64,000 bases of DNA, taken from NCBI GenBank assembly GCA_963575645.1, contig OY754465.1:39148401-39212400 (forward strand), written 5' to 3'. Below are positions 11,900 through 23,849 of the stretch, piece by piece. The notes under the pieces are model-generated. The model was not told where the DNA came from. It did no database searches and was given only the letters and a program-made list of their open reading frames with translations. Position numbers and translations under genes: made by a program. How positions within the stretch are numbered: position 1 is the stretch's first letter; each line of letters opens with the position of its first letter. The stretch comes from Xanthostigma xanthostigma. Taxonomy: Eukaryota; Arthropoda; Insecta; Raphidioptera; Raphidiidae.

Positions 11900-12899
11900 A
11901 ATTATCAGAAATATATTAGGTTAGGATACTATGCACTAAAATTATTGCGGCGGAAAATCTCCAAGCAGCGTCTTTGAGGTGAATTCGTTCAAAATATTGT
12001 TTTCCAGCTTATACTCCAAATGGTGCTAGATAGGACAAAACTGCATATTTGTAATTTTGTAGAGTGTAAAATTTCCTAAAAAAATAGCCAATGACAGCAT
12101 TTGTCGGAAGTCAATACGAGACCTCCAAAATCATCGTAGTAGATATTGCATTTTTTTTTGTCAATACCTCAGAAGAAGGTTTTTAAACATTAAAATAATT
12201 AGTTCAGTAGTTTCTGAGATTACCCAAACAAACAAACATGCCAACTTTTTGTAACGTGCAAAATATTAGAATAGATTTTACCCAAAAACTCAATTGTCGT
12301 TACATATTGATGTGAATACCCAGATGTTCACAGGCATTGGATTTGGGATCTCTGGTCTAAACTCTAAGTAGAAATAATATTACAATTTTTCTGTCTATTT
12401 CTAAACATTTTAGCAGTATTTTACACTTTATACAGCATAGTCAGATTTTAAATAAAGTCTGTAACATATATAACATACATACATACATAACAACCCCTCC
12501 AGCGTTAAAAATGCACAATTTGTATGTAAATACCGGCGGAAACGTAACAGTTCTTGCTCCGGAAACAACACGTAAATGGGTGTTCTTATTTACAGGTTGT
12601 TACAAAAAAAATGTGTAGATATATTTTTGTATTTTATTATTATTTTTAAAATGACAGTATGAAGTATCTTGAACATTCAAACACAAAATTTAAATATTTT
12701 GTATTCAATAAGTAAGTCGAATATTTAATTTATTCGCATAGTGAATTAAATTAACGAAAAAAAAAATGTTTTTAAACAAGCTTACATCCTCTTTTTTCTA
12801 TCTTGCTATCAAAATGTAACACGCTTTTATTAGAAAACTCGAGACTGTGATAAAAATTTTCTTGAATTTATTTATTCTTAAGTTTTATGTGTGCTTTAT
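11900..12899. repeat. AT-rich DNA with LINE-tail-like scrap
   Basis: Around 12185-12275 the sequence TTAGTTCAGTAGTTTCTGAG followed by an AAACAAACAAACATGCC stretch resembles 3' tails of insect LINE or Helitron repeats. Related scraps occur at 25575-25620 and 26600-26660. A short TACA array lies at 12475-12490. No gene is seen. Confidence 0.35.
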
Positions 12900-13095
12900 T
12901 AAAAGTACAATTTGCATTCGGACGAAAGCCGGACCAGTCAGTTAGTTATTATAATATTGTATTGTCATCGGAACTACATACTTATGCAAAATTTCAGTTC
13001 AATCGTAAACCGGGATATAGGTCAAATTTAACTTGCAAGATTTGATTTCAGACACAGACACCGGGACAGGTGAAAGTAAATAAAAGCTTTTAATA
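12900..13095 (+). repeat. Insect LINE 3'-tail-like repeat
   Basis: ACTTATGCAAAATTTCAG, GATTTCAGACACAGACACC and GACAGGTGAAAGTAAATAAA are phrases I associate with 3' ends of common insect non-LTR repeats. No protein remnant is readable. This is recognition from memory only. Confidence 0.35.
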
Positions 13096-14047
13096 TCATG
13101 TATTCTCACAAACACAGTATAAAACTGTTCGTTTAAATCAGTCTTACATGACCTGAGAATCGCGAAGTAATTTCAAAGATTTCAAAGGATGGCCAAAGGT
13201 AACTATAAAAAGTTACTTTTTTGGAATTCAGTACCGGGTGCCCGTATTCGGAAGGAAATTAAACTGTAAGCGTAACACTATCGTTCACAGTATGTTGTCT
13301 ATCTGACTGTAACAGTTTTCTAACATTAAATTTTTTTCGTGCAAAATGAAGACATAGAGGTCTGCAAAGTGTGAATTTTTGTTCAATATTTTATTTTTTG
13401 TTTGTATTCAGAAAATATTTGATCTCGAAACATGAAATGCAGTCTTGAAGATTACAACTAACAACAAATAAATTGAGATGATATTTCTATAATCAGAGAT
13501 GTAGAGAATTAGTATTTTAGTAATTTTTTCCCATATTTTTAATTATGTTTCTATTTTTTATGCGTACTATTCAAAATTCTATTAAGCGTGACGTATATTT
13601 TATTTAAAATTTAGCTTATTTTTGAATACGCCAAGATACCTTGTTTATTTGTTATAAGGAAGATTTTTTTTGTAAATTAGGTACGTCTTGAATAATCAAA
13701 TTTAAAAATTCCGCCATAATTTTATGGGCATTGTTATATTAGTTTACTGGAAGTTTTAGAAAAAATTGTTTTTAGAAATGGCCATCCCTGCTATATACTA
13801 TATTATAGCTAGTATGGTTATTTTATTGGAATTTAACTCTACAAATTGGAAAAACGCGATGCGAAGATTGCAAAAATATGTCATTATATCATTTTCGTTC
13901 ACTATAAAAAATCGACAACTAAATCAAAATTTTATACCTATCTAAAAGTACAGACTAGGTATATGATGTTTAAAAATTGCATCACTATATCCAGATCAGC
14001 TTTTTTGAAGCTAAGCTAAAATTTCGGACAGTGAATTGGCAAAAAAG
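13096..14047. other. AT-rich DNA, no gene seen
   Basis: I see no repeat partner, frame or structured element that I can support in this interval. Confidence 0.4.
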
Positions 14048-14190
14048 AACGTCACGTTACGTGACGTGACGATTTCAAGAAACAAATACGCAAATACGCA
14101 TTGTGTTCAGATGACAGCATATACCAAGGAAAGGATCAAAGAACGTACGTCGTTGATATTATCACAGTTCAAATAGTGCTACAGTAGTGA
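14048..14190 (+). repeat. Family H repeat, copy 2
   Basis: Matches copy 1 (9707-9858) through GTGACGATTTCAAGAAAC and GTACGTCGTTGATATTATC. It begins in a short palindromic ACGTTACGTGACGTGACG stretch and abuts the TIR element at 14195. Confidence 0.7.
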
Positions 14191-14194
14191 TAGA

Positions 14195-14606
14195 GTGACT
14201 GGTAATGGCCCGTGTTCCTCTCGGGAAAAGAATCTATGACTAATTTAGAATGATTTAACCTCTTGGGGGTCGAGAAAATCTACTTCGGTATTCTTTTTAC
14301 AAAAATCTGAATTTTGGGAGTTAAAAATTAAAAAAAAATATATTCTCACTTTTGGGCCTGAATTCTTCCATGATCTGATAGCTCACTAATTGGCCAATCT
14401 TCCTAAAACTAAAAATCACGAAATTTACTGTTAGATTTTATGTTGTGTGTTAAAACTTACAAAAAATTAAAAAAATGAAATAAAGATTCTTCATGTCATT
14501 ATTATAATAAAATTTCGCATTTCCGACCACCAAGTGGTAGAGGTTAATCATTCCAAATTAGTCATAGTTTCCTCTCCCGAGAAGAATACGAGCAATTACC
14601 GGTCAC
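14195..14606. mobile_element. 412 bp TIR element
   Basis: The left end (GTGACTGGTAATGGCCCGTG, then CTCTCGGGA and TATGACTAATTTAGAATGATT) returns inverted at the right end (AATCATTCCAAATTAGTCATA, CTCCCGAGA, CAATTACCGGTCAC). Inverted ends are about 75-80 bp with a ~250 bp AT-rich middle. There is no coding frame and no obvious target duplication. I infer a non-autonomous DNA transposon. Confidence 0.72.
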
Positions 14607-15608
14607 CTATATATTATATATAGACCGTCGAATTTTTTTTTTAGTATGAGGAACCAGATCTGCTTACTTTGGTTACTGTGTTGTTCTAATTGAGAGTTTT
14701 TTGAAAATCAGCTTTCTTTCGAAATGTATATGGGTTGTAAGTTTTCCTTCAGTGGTTATAAAAAGTGCATCTGTCAAAATTGACTGTGAAGATACCCATT
14801 TTATTTAACGGAGTAGCGCACATTAGACCAGCATCTGCCACCAGCAGCCAGCAACAATCTTCAGTTGGTCGCCTGCAATCTCTGTTTAGCAGTGCTGGAC
14901 CGATCTAGTTTGTTAGTTATGTGTCGCATGTGAAAGTTGCTGGTCCGTACTGGTCTAGTGTCGAACATCGTGCAGGCTGCAGATTTGTACTGTCTCGGTC
15001 CGTGCTTGATAAGTGGGCGCGTAATGTACATCTCATTTTATTATTTACCAAACACAACAGTCGAAACATCATTTTTCAGGAATGCAGTAAGCATTGGACA
15101 TACCGTCATTGCCAATCCTGCAACAGTTTACGAGACAAGACTGAGATAAAACTGATTTAATTTGTCGTACATGCTGGCAATTTTACCCATTGGCATTCGG
15201 TGAAGAGTACTGTAATGACGCGGCATCACATATCATTGAACCAGAGCCACTTACGTGTTTCACAGATGAATTGTAAAGTGACTCGTGAAGTCATCTTTAT
15301 TGGTTTAAATTCTTCAGACGTGTACGTTGAATGCTCTTTGTGCCACTCGTTCAACATACAATACCATTTATGTTAGCATACCTTCGTGTTCATCTCAGTC
15401 ACGTCGCAACTTAATTGTCATGTAAAAATGCACTTCTTCTTATTTCCTTTATAGGAAAAATCAATGTCTGCCAACACAATTATCTGCGCATTTTTCACAG
15501 ATGAAAAATTCTTTAAAATACATTTATTATTTAAAGATATATTCTTCAAAGAGACCAATATAAACTCCCTGTCAAAATTAACGTTCCACTCGAACTTTAT
15601 AGTTAGCA
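14607..15608. other. Higher-complexity unassigned stretch
   Basis: From about 14790 to 15420 the DNA is less AT-rich and lacks the repeats seen elsewhere. Overlapping frames at 14921-15160 and 14937-15149 disagree in phase and show no domain. A further frame near 15213-15378 (ends CSLCHSFNIQYHLC) is also unrecognised. This could be a decayed exon, an untranslated exon or an old element. Confidence 0.3.
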
Positions 15609-16363
15609 GATGACGACAGAAATAGTCAAAGAGCACTGGAAGGCAGAAACGCTCTCTTTCGTATAGTCTGAGCCCTCCTCTACAAATCCGCTTGGTGGAG
15701 TGCATCTAGCGCGTTGCTGTACGCAAAACTCAAAAGTCCTCTACGAAATGGCAGAAAATTACTAAACCAATAATCTCTGCCAATTTATCCCCTGCATAAA
15801 CTTTCAAAAAGTCGAAATGCGGTGGCAGAAATTCTTACCAGACTTTCTCTTATTACCCAAAAAGTTTATAAAATTTATTATCTGCCAATTTTGTCACTGC
15901 TAGATTACAATCTGCCATCTTAATGTACTTGTCATTAATGCTTTACCTGAATACCATGTTGAAACTTTCCGCGAAAATGACGCGTTTTTGCAAGGTCGAT
16001 TTTTGCAAGGAAACTGTACCTCAGGATTCTCTACAAGACGACTAAACGTTTGTGCTCGGTTTCACTCACAGAGCTTTTTTTTAAATTTATTTATTTTATA
16101 TTAATTTATTATACTAACAGTCTCTGCAGGGGGTAATTTGGCAGAAAATATTTTTCTGCAAGTAGGAGGTCCCCCAGATGCTGTTCAGTCATTTTTGGTC
16201 ATTTCGTAGAGAACCGTTTTTTAAGCGCCTTAGCGGCGTACCGCAACGCAATAGACCCCTACTCCACTAAGCGGATTTGTAGAGTGGGGCTCAAACTACA
16301 CGAAAAAGAGCGTCATTACCACCCAGTGATCCTTGACCATTTCTGTCGCCATCCTTTAGCTTT
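15609..16363 (-). mobile_element. Family E TIR element, copy 1
   Basis: The ends are inverted copies: GACGACAGAAATAGTCAA then CTCTACAAATCCGCTTGG on the left, and CCACTAAGCGGATTTGTAG then ACCATTTCTGTCGCCATC on the right. Within it, TCTGCCA/TGGCAGA motifs recur. The interior (GCATTAATGACAAG on the minus strand) matches copy 2 at 34675-35577 in opposite orientation. No transposase is visible. I infer a non-autonomous DNA element with inverted ends of 100-200 bp. Confidence 0.75.
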
Positions 16364-17277
16364 TAGATGTCTTCCTACTCAACTGCTCCAAAGGAAAAGA
16401 AGGGTATAGATTCTTTATTTTAACGTAAATTGTGTAACGTAAATTGGCCTGATGAATTTTAATTACATTTCGAAAAAATCGAATGAGTTTATTAATCGAA
16501 AGGTTGCTATTCAAACGGTTTTTATAATCGAATGATTCATTCCAAATGATTCCTTCATATGATGAATAACTGTTTCAACTTTCGAATAAATTTTGCTCTC
16601 AGTTTCGGTTGTCAAACTTACGAGAGTCATCTGCACACAATATTTCATAGAATTTAAGCAGGTAAAATACGTAAGTAATCGTATTCAATACTGTGCAATG
16701 CATTAATGTCATCGAGTGGCTAAATAATATGCGAGTGGAAATCCAATTCAATCGATCTGTCTATGCTTTCGATATATCACTATAACCAATGAATTTAACT
16801 CTAGTTTTCGATTATGACATCTGCATTAAATGTTTCATAGAACAGAAACATATAAAAGACGTAAATAGCGCAGTGTTGCAAGGGGTTAAAAAAAGGCGTA
16901 ATCTGACAATTAATTTATTACTGGAGATTGTGATTATTACTCGTCAATATAAAAATCATTCGAATGATTTTAAATAACCTTTCGAGGTGTCTTAAAAATC
17001 GAATAGTTCGATTATTTTCACTTGGAATATTTCACGTCTAAATTCTAAGAATAATGTCGTCATGATCTCACGAGTGAAGATATGGCGTTACATAAAATCA
17101 ATGCTGTCAAGACTCTAAAATCAAAAGTCAACCAAACCTTGTGTGAAAGAGCTTCACGACAGATTTCAATAATTGAATTAGAAGCATGTTTTGTTTTCTG
17201 ATGTAACAAGGGTCAGCTTAAAATCATCAGATGGTCGTGATTCGAGTTTGGCGAAGGTCTAGAGAAAGGTTTTCTGC
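16364..17277. repeat. AT-rich DNA with imperfect direct repeats
   Basis: Two stretches starting CATCTGCA, with AATATTTCATAGAA or AATGTTTCATAGAA, lie at about 16629 and 16818. They share ~70 bp imperfectly. They are bracketed by TCGAATGATT-type words at 16480-16550 and 16955-17015. No gene is recognised. Confidence 0.35.
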
Positions 17278-17350
17278 CTGCAATATATCTGCAAGCCTTG
17301 GTGAACGTGTTAAAGCAAATTCCTTCCCAGAACACCAGATATATTGCAGG
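17278..17350. repeat. Short hairpin
   Basis: CCTGCAATATATCTG is followed about 45 bp later by its exact reverse complement CAGATATATTGCAGG. It may be the two ends of a tiny element or a chance hairpin. Confidence 0.5.
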
Positions 17351-17724
17351 TAACATAATATCATATCCACGTCTTTGTCATTTTACCAGCGTCTGATAAT
17401 TTCAAAGCTTACACCGATTTTATCAGATAGTATATACTTTCGGCATCAATTTTAAGAAGGCAGAAAGTCTAACATTTACGCATTGGTGGGATTACACGCA
17501 TTGATGCACTGATGATACGTATGTTCGGGCGGCAGTAAAGGAAAAATAAACTATCAACTGTTGTTCCCATAGAAACCTTATTACAATTTAGCTAATAGTC
17601 GCAAACAACTGTCAACCGTGTTTTTACGTGAAACCTCAAAGCTGCTTGCTTGGAATTTATCTGTGTTTTTATGTAATTATTATTAAGTAATTAATTAACT
17701 AATGTATTTAATAGAAGAAAAATG

Positions 17725-17826
17725 GTATACACCACACTGGTTGAAAGTTTGATACCTTGCACTGCCCGGGCATCATGACGCGCAGTGCAAGAATATCAAA
17801 CTTTCGGCCTTTGTGGTGTAATATAC
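17725..17826. mobile_element. 102 bp hairpin element
   Basis: Left arm GTATACACCACACTGG, GAAAGTTTGATA, TTGCACTGC is mirrored by GCAGTGCAA, TATCAAACTTTC, TTTGTGGTGTAATATAC. Arms are about 45 bp with a few mismatches and a ~10 bp loop. There is no coding frame. It could be a MITE, or, if transcribed, a hairpin RNA precursor. Confidence 0.65.
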
Positions 17827-18254
17827 TATTGCAAATCAACGATTCCTTCAATATTTAAAATATTTAGTAGAGAAGAGTGCGTTAATTTTTACAGGGAGTG
17901 TATAATGTATATTATGTAATATATAATATGTAATATATAATATGTTATTGTTCCCTTGTTATGTAAATTTAAGGAGTATAATAAGACACATGACGATCAT
18001 TTTTTTCATCATTATTAATACTAATGTATAACGAGACCTTTGTCGGTTTTTGTGTACGAGCATCTCTCAAGAACGACCGGCCTGATTTTGATGAAATTTT
18101 ATACACTACCTATTGGTCCTCAATCTTAAAGTATATACTACTTTTTATCCTACTACTTATAGGCTTTTATGTTTAAAGACTTCGACATTTGTATTTACGA
18201 TTTTTTGTCATAGTCGAGGTAAGGAAACGGAATTTTTTGAAGCTTTTGCTTTTT
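17827..18254. other. AT-rich DNA, no gene seen
   Basis: Contains TATAATATG-type low-complexity DNA near 17900-17950, and a weak Helitron-like phrase near 18030-18110 that I cannot confirm. Confidence 0.35.
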
Positions 18255-18920
18255 TTTTATAATGCCAATCTAGAATCCTTTCCCCGTATTCGAGGTCGCT
18301 GAACACGATGGTGGTCTTACATTTTTTTTTCTTGGTAACCCTTTCAAATTGGCCAAAAACCACTCCCAAATCGCCCTTTCGCTTACAAATGATTTTCGAC
18401 TCCCTTTTTTGGCCTGTTGAGACTTCCTCAAGGACAGAGGTTCGGTCTTCAAGTCTGATGTACCAAACCACCCCCACCCCTTAGTTTCCACCCCTTAGAA
18501 AAAAATTATAAAAAAAATTGAACACAACAGTTTTGTAGAAAAAATCTTTCTTTTTTTTTCTGTATACCTATATGATACTTTAAGAATTACAGGCCTTCAA
18601 AGATGATCATTTATGGAAATTTTACGTAAAGAATTAATTTTCCTACAAAAATGTAGTGTTTAAATTTTTTTATAATTTTCTTCTAAGGGGTGGAAATCAG
18701 AAGGTGGGAGTGGTTTGACTCATCTGCCTCGAAGACTGAACCTCTGTACTCCAAGAAGTCTTAACCAGGCCAAAAAAGGGAGTCGAAAATCATTTCTAAG
18801 CGAAAGGGTGATTTTGGAGTGGTCTTTGGCAATTTGGAAGGGTTTCCAAAAAAACTTGTAGGCCCCTCACCATCGTGTTCACCGACCTCAAGAACGGGGC
18901 GCGGTTTCTAAATAAGCGCT
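18255..18920. mobile_element. Foldback element, arms ~265 bp
   Basis: The left arm (about 18255-18530) contains CGAGGTCGCTGAACACGATGG, AAATGATTTTCGACTCCC and CCACCCCTTAG. The right arm (about 18650-18920) carries CTAAGGGGTGG, GGGAGTCGAAAATCATTT and CCATCGTGTTCACCGACCTC. The arms have diverged visibly. The two overlapping minus-strand frames at 18208-18491 lie in the arm and are not credible genes. Outer limits are uncertain by ~20 bp. Confidence 0.75.
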
Positions 18921-19721
18921 CTGAAAAAAAAGATACCCCTTCCGACTCCTAGCTTTGACTATCATCTTGTAACAGTTTTCAAAACGCCGAACAACTTTTG
19001 ACGCGAAATAGGTAGACTGCAAATTATAGACGCTTAACAGCTGAGCTCACCAGTGTCTACTTCAGGTGTGGCGACTTGGGAGGTCTTCAATACCTTCATC
19101 ATTGGAATGTAGAAATACTATTCTGCAAAGTGTAAGATTTTAGCAAATACCAGTCCAGAAAAGTTCGATGGCTTATTAGACTAAAATAAACATTATTATA
19201 ATTGCAATCAATAACTTCTGCATTACTATAAGAATTTAATTTAAATTTGTATAATATCTGAATATATTAACAGAAGCAAGCTCAGTGATACATAAACCGA
19301 TAAGATAATTTATGGAACTAGAATAAAGTATAAATATTCATAAAATAACAGCCCCAGATTAGCTGTTTATATGTGTCTATATATAGAGTCAAATAAAGTT
19401 ACTAATCGTGCTTTTAAATTAATTAAAGCTTAACAGTAAAAAACAAATAGGGTTAATCCTAATAGGCCCAAAAGTGCACGGCATCTTAAACAGCATAGCT
19501 ACTTTCTGGAAAACCTCAAAAAGTCAAGGAAACGCCAGGGACTTTTGAGAAAAACGGCCGATTCATTGCAAGTTGAAGTCGAGGGTCTTTTGTTACCAGC
19601 GCGATACAAAATCTTTACACCTGACTACATAGGTCAGTCAGTCGAAAATAGATTATTTCTGTATTTCCTCTTATTAGTAAACTTGCATCTAGTCAGGGAG
19701 AAAACAAAAAATCGCATATTA
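18921..19721. other. AT-rich DNA, no gene seen
   Basis: No gene or repeat is recognised. The frame at 19545-19844 runs into the palindrome at 19722-19798 and family A, so it is not accepted. Confidence 0.4.
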
Positions 19722-19798
19722 AGGCCTAGTTTATATGAGAGGCGTTCAACGCGCGTTGGCCCAACGCGCGTTGAACGCCTCTCATATAAACTAGGCCT
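19722..19798. mobile_element. Perfect 77 bp palindrome
   Basis: The 38 bp arms (19722-19759 and 19761-19798) are exact reverse complements around a single C at 19760. The arms run AGGCCTAGTTTATATGAGAG and then GCGTTCAACGCGCGTTGG. The left outer junction is TTAA (19719-19722) and the right is TAAA (19798-19801). An ancient piggyBac-type TTAA insertion is therefore possible. Family A begins 13 bp downstream. Confidence 0.85.
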
Positions 19799-19810
19799 AA
19801 ATCGAAAAAA

Positions 19811-20456
19811 TTGGTTGTCTGTAAAGTCGGTTTACGGACGATAGTTTTACGTGAAACGTATTCCGTAATACATAACCTAAACCTCCCAAAATTTGGTTTC
19901 AATCCGCTTATCCTTGGTGTCGGAATGATAAGAAATGTCAAAAGTGACGTTTGCAACTGTCAAAGTATTATGTTCTAATAATAATTAGTTATTCCAATAC
20001 TTAACTTAGAAGGCGTTGCATTTCACAAATTACTAATGTCAAAAAATTGAATTAAACATTAGAAATGCAGCCGTTTTCATGTTAAGACAAGACATACGTT
20101 ATTTTCTAATTTCCATGTACGGCAAACAAAGACGACCGACCGCGTCGCGCCATGCATTAGACAACATTGCATTTATACAGCTATTTTTCTATATAAATTT
20201 GTATAAAAAAACTGTTTAGGCAAATTCTGTTATACAAAATCTATATAAAATGTTCTCCTCTTTCGTTTAAGACTGGTTTCAAACCGATCTGATTTAAATT
20301 GAGCGAGAAATTAGCAAAAAGCACGCACAGGGTCAGGCGGAACGTTACGCGTTACGAACGTTAGGAACGTTACACTTTTTCGTGCATGCAGCCGGTGTTT
20401 TATCAATTTATAAGATTGGTGATTCATCAATTTATAAGACGTTATCACGTCAAAAA
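19811..20456 (+). mobile_element. Family A repeat, subtype A1, copy a
   Basis: It begins TTGGTTGTCTGTAAAGTCGG after an A-run and ends GACGTTATCACGTCAAAAA. The near-terminal GTTTTACGTGATAACGT-like word and the end form an imperfect inverted pair, although this copy reads CGTGAAACG there. The interior includes CGTTACGCGTTACGAACG, a short minisatellite whose copy number differs between family members. A second A1 copy is at 63146-63852. It is non-coding. A 30 bp interior piece is shared with family B. Confidence 0.8.
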
Positions 20457-21776
20457 GTCTGGGAATTTTTTCTGGGAAAAGCGCCAGAAATGAAAGATTT
20501 TTTGAAAAAATAGTGTTTTGACCCCTTCCCATAGAGTTGGAAGTATGCCCAACTTTTTTTTACATATATTTTAGATAGGTCTTTTAAAAGTGATATAAGG
20601 GTTTTTTTTTGGTTTTAATCCTTCAGTCATATAATTCTTCAGATATTTGCTTTCAAAGAAGTTCTTAAAGTGTCCCTCGGTCTTGGACAAATGAAAAAAT
20701 CGAAAAAAATCTGAATGCGACCAGAAGTTAGTACTTTCAATAAAAATTATAGTGAACATTGCCAAATAGTAATTTATGTATTTGGTTTGTAATGCATTAA
20801 TTTATGACGAGTTGTGACATTGCGTTACTAACCAACGATTAACGCCTTTTAACAGTCACACGAGTCATAGAAGCATTACAATCGAGATGCACATTACAAT
20901 TTTTACACGCACTTCCTATGAAACAGCTGATTTTTACATCATAATAAATGTATTTGTGATATTTTTGACAGTTCACGTTGCACCATATTAGTAGATAAGT
21001 GGGCTGTTCAGCGCCTACTTTGCTTCTCTGGCACTCGTATGAATTTAAATGACAACTGCCAGAGATAAAATCGCATTACTGTTGTTTTACTTTACGCTTA
21101 GTACGAACAAGGATTAGAAGAGCAACTATAATGTAGGGGGTTGTGCAAAAAATATTTTATGTTCTGAGATGAGATTTTTTGACACAGACATATAGTTATG
21201 TCAAAAATGTATGTTGAAAGCACGAAGTCTGTAACTAGGAGACCTCCTATGCTTGCTGTGTTTCGAGACGGACTGTTTTTTGGCGCACGCAAGATGGCGC
21301 TGTTATCACTACCTGGGAAAACTTCGGTTCTTTCCACCTGTTTTCGCCATTGTTGTTTAGCTTCTCAGACACTACGTACATTTAAGCCATGAACGTGTGT
21401 GATTTACCCAGTAGCTGGGTTCATGCGACAGATATCGGTCCACCGGTACGTTCGACCTGGGTGTCCTGGTTATAGACTTCGTGGTTGAAAGTGTATCATG
21501 TCGTTGCCATAGTTACGGTTTTGACAGATATCAACAAGAACAGAGTGTATTACTTTTTGTGAGAAATTTTCGATGATTATAATATGCGTTCCAAATACGC
21601 GCTTGGCCAGTTTTTATTTATAAAAGTATGTTTAATATAAAAATGCTCTGAAGTGATCATTTTTCACAGTAATAAGTTTATTATTTGTTTTTTGTTATAA
21701 TAACTGAATAGGAATCGCGGTGGAAATCATTTCAAAGACTCAGTATTGCAAATAACGTAATTTATCTTGCTTATAA
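20457..21776. other. Unassigned, partly GC-richer
   Basis: Most is AT-rich. Around 21230-21500 complexity rises (GGCGCACGCAAGATGGCG, ATATCGGTCCACCGGTACG). Opposed short frames at 21098-21337 and 21198-21392 overlap there. I recognise no domain and no repeat partner. Confidence 0.35.
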
Positions 21777-22869
21777 AATATATCAAACCGCGACTTTGAT
21801 ATATTATTATTACGAGTTATATAAATGTCAAAGAATGGCATGAAAATTAATTTTAACACTTTATATAAGCTTGGCATTCTCATGTTGTAATAAATGAATT
21901 AAAAAATTGGTTTATTTTTTGCTCACAACGCGATAAAATACCAGCATAGCGATTGTAAAAGGACACATTTAACACTAGTAAAGCAAATTAAACGAAGGTA
22001 GTTGTGACCAAATCGCAAAACCGCTCGTAGTAATAGCCTCCTAAAAACAGATTAAAAATAGCTTAATAACAATATTTTTTTCTCAAAAATGCCTTTTACG
22101 ATTTTGATTAAATTTTATCCATGGGTCGTCCTTTAGTAGCAATATAAAATGATATGTCTAGTTCCTCGCAGAAAATAAAGTGACAGTAGTTGTGGAGGTG
22201 ACAATGTTTGTATTACTCCTATATTGGAGTAATACACTCCTATATTGGTTGTCGAGCATCTACAATCTATATATCTACTCCTATTTGGGAAAGTTTGTCC
22301 AACTTATAACTGATGGTTTATTCTTTTTTGAAATTTGTTTAGAATTAATGAACAGGAATTTTCTTTTTACTTTAACGAGCTTATAATTAATATAGTCTGT
22401 ATGTTTTTGAAAAGTTATTTCATAAAAATGTATTTCAAATATTTTTTTATAGATATTTCAAATTTCCAATTCAATTCGAAGCATAGCGATTATTTCTGCT
22501 AGACTAATTGGATATTACAAAAGGTTTGACATGAAATTTTAATAGAGACCTGTCACGATAGCTGCCTACATCATTATTTCATATTTTTCGTGCAAATTTA
22601 CTGGAACATTTTAATACACAAGAACAAAATTAGAGTTGAAAACTTTTGTCAACATATTTTCAATGTGGTATTATATTTTTTTTTATTATAAAGTTATAGA
22701 GAATTCTTGTGAAATATTTACACAATGACGTAGACAAAATTCTTGTTTAGAATAACGAAAAAAAACTGAAAAAAATCTTAAATCATCTTAAGAAATAAAA
22801 TAATACGTAATATAGACCTATATTATGAAGATCAGTGAAATTTAAGATGAATTAATTGAAGAAAATTAA
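21777..22869. other. AT-rich DNA with small hairpins
   Basis: A perfect 11 bp stem (AATATATCAAA / TTTGATATATT, 7-base loop) lies near 21778-21806. ATTACTCCTATATTGGAGTAAT-type short palindromes lie near 22213-22240. No gene is seen. Confidence 0.4.
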
Positions 22870-23510
22870 TAGTCCAGTACGTGGGTATCAATAAGGGGTG
22901 TTTGAATGCAAAAGGTGGGGTAGTAGTGATTTTTTAGTATGTTGTTAGGCTTGGGGCCTTAATAAAAAATCCAAGTTTTCGACCTCGAGGCGCATGCGCT
23001 CGAGTCGCCATCTTGGATTTTAGGTACAAAAATTTGGTTTTTTGATAATAACTCAAAAACGGTGGCTTTCACGACAAAAAATGTTCTATACAAAGTTAAA
23101 GAGGACAAAATTTCCAACATTTGGTTAAAAAAATTTTTTTTGTAGCACATATATGTTAGGAATTACAGCTCCGTGAAGTTGCACTATTTGAAAAAAAAGT
23201 ATTATATTTTGTTATTTGGCTGTTAATAACTAAAATAAATAATTTAAACAAATGCCAATAATATTGAAATAATTTTTAAAGAGATTACTTTAATTTTATA
23301 TTAATAGGTTGCCCTAAACCTTAATTAACGGATAGGCAGGTGGCGAGAGAACAGCTACTGTAGGTATTGAGAAAGTCTGTATGCGTCAGTGTGCTTATTG
23401 TCTAGCTTGCTGTTATCAGCAGAATCCAACAATACTGTGTTTTTCTGAAAAATGGATGACAGATAATACAGTAAACTCTATGCATATAAATGATTATAAA
23501 CGGGCCACTG

Positions 23511-23737
23511 TATATTCCCGAAAAACCCGCCAGAGCAAGTTACTTATATAAACCGAATTTTTCAAAAACGTTTTGCTGTAAGTCTCGCCATCAATTGCAG
23601 GTGTTGACATATATAATACATTACCGGAAAGACTTAAAAATATAATAGAAATAAAACCATTTAAAAAAGAATTAAAAAACATGCTTGTTAAAAAGCCGGT
23701 GTATAAATTGCAAGGATATATTTTTAGTGAGTTTTAA
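23511..23737 (+). pseudogene. LINE ORF C-terminal remnant, frameshifted
   Basis: One frame reads LYKPNFSKTF (about 23550-23580). After a frame change, 23603-23737 reads VDIYNTLPERLKNIIEIKPF followed by KKELKNMLVKK, ending at TAA (23735-23737). The pattern IYNxLPexlK...FKKeLK is typical of the C-terminal tail of LINE reverse transcriptase proteins. It is broken by the frameshift and cut at its 5' side. A short CTAT-rich tail at 23835-23849 could be the LINE 3' end, placing the insertion directly before the next frame. Confidence 0.7.
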
Positions 23738-23849
23738 TTATTTATAGTTATTTTAGCACTTTATATTTTATGCATTGCATATGACGTTTTGTATCTATAT
23801 TGTATACATATATAGCTTCACAAATAAATTGTCTATCTAGCTATCTATA

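Noticed and set aside
11697-11924. 75-codon frame
   Set aside because: It lies on the antisense strand of a tRNA-derived SINE.
18208-18491. Two overlapping minus-strand frames
   Set aside because: Both sit inside one arm of a foldback element with no domain.
19545-19844. 99-codon frame
   Set aside because: Its second half reads through a perfect palindrome and into family A.
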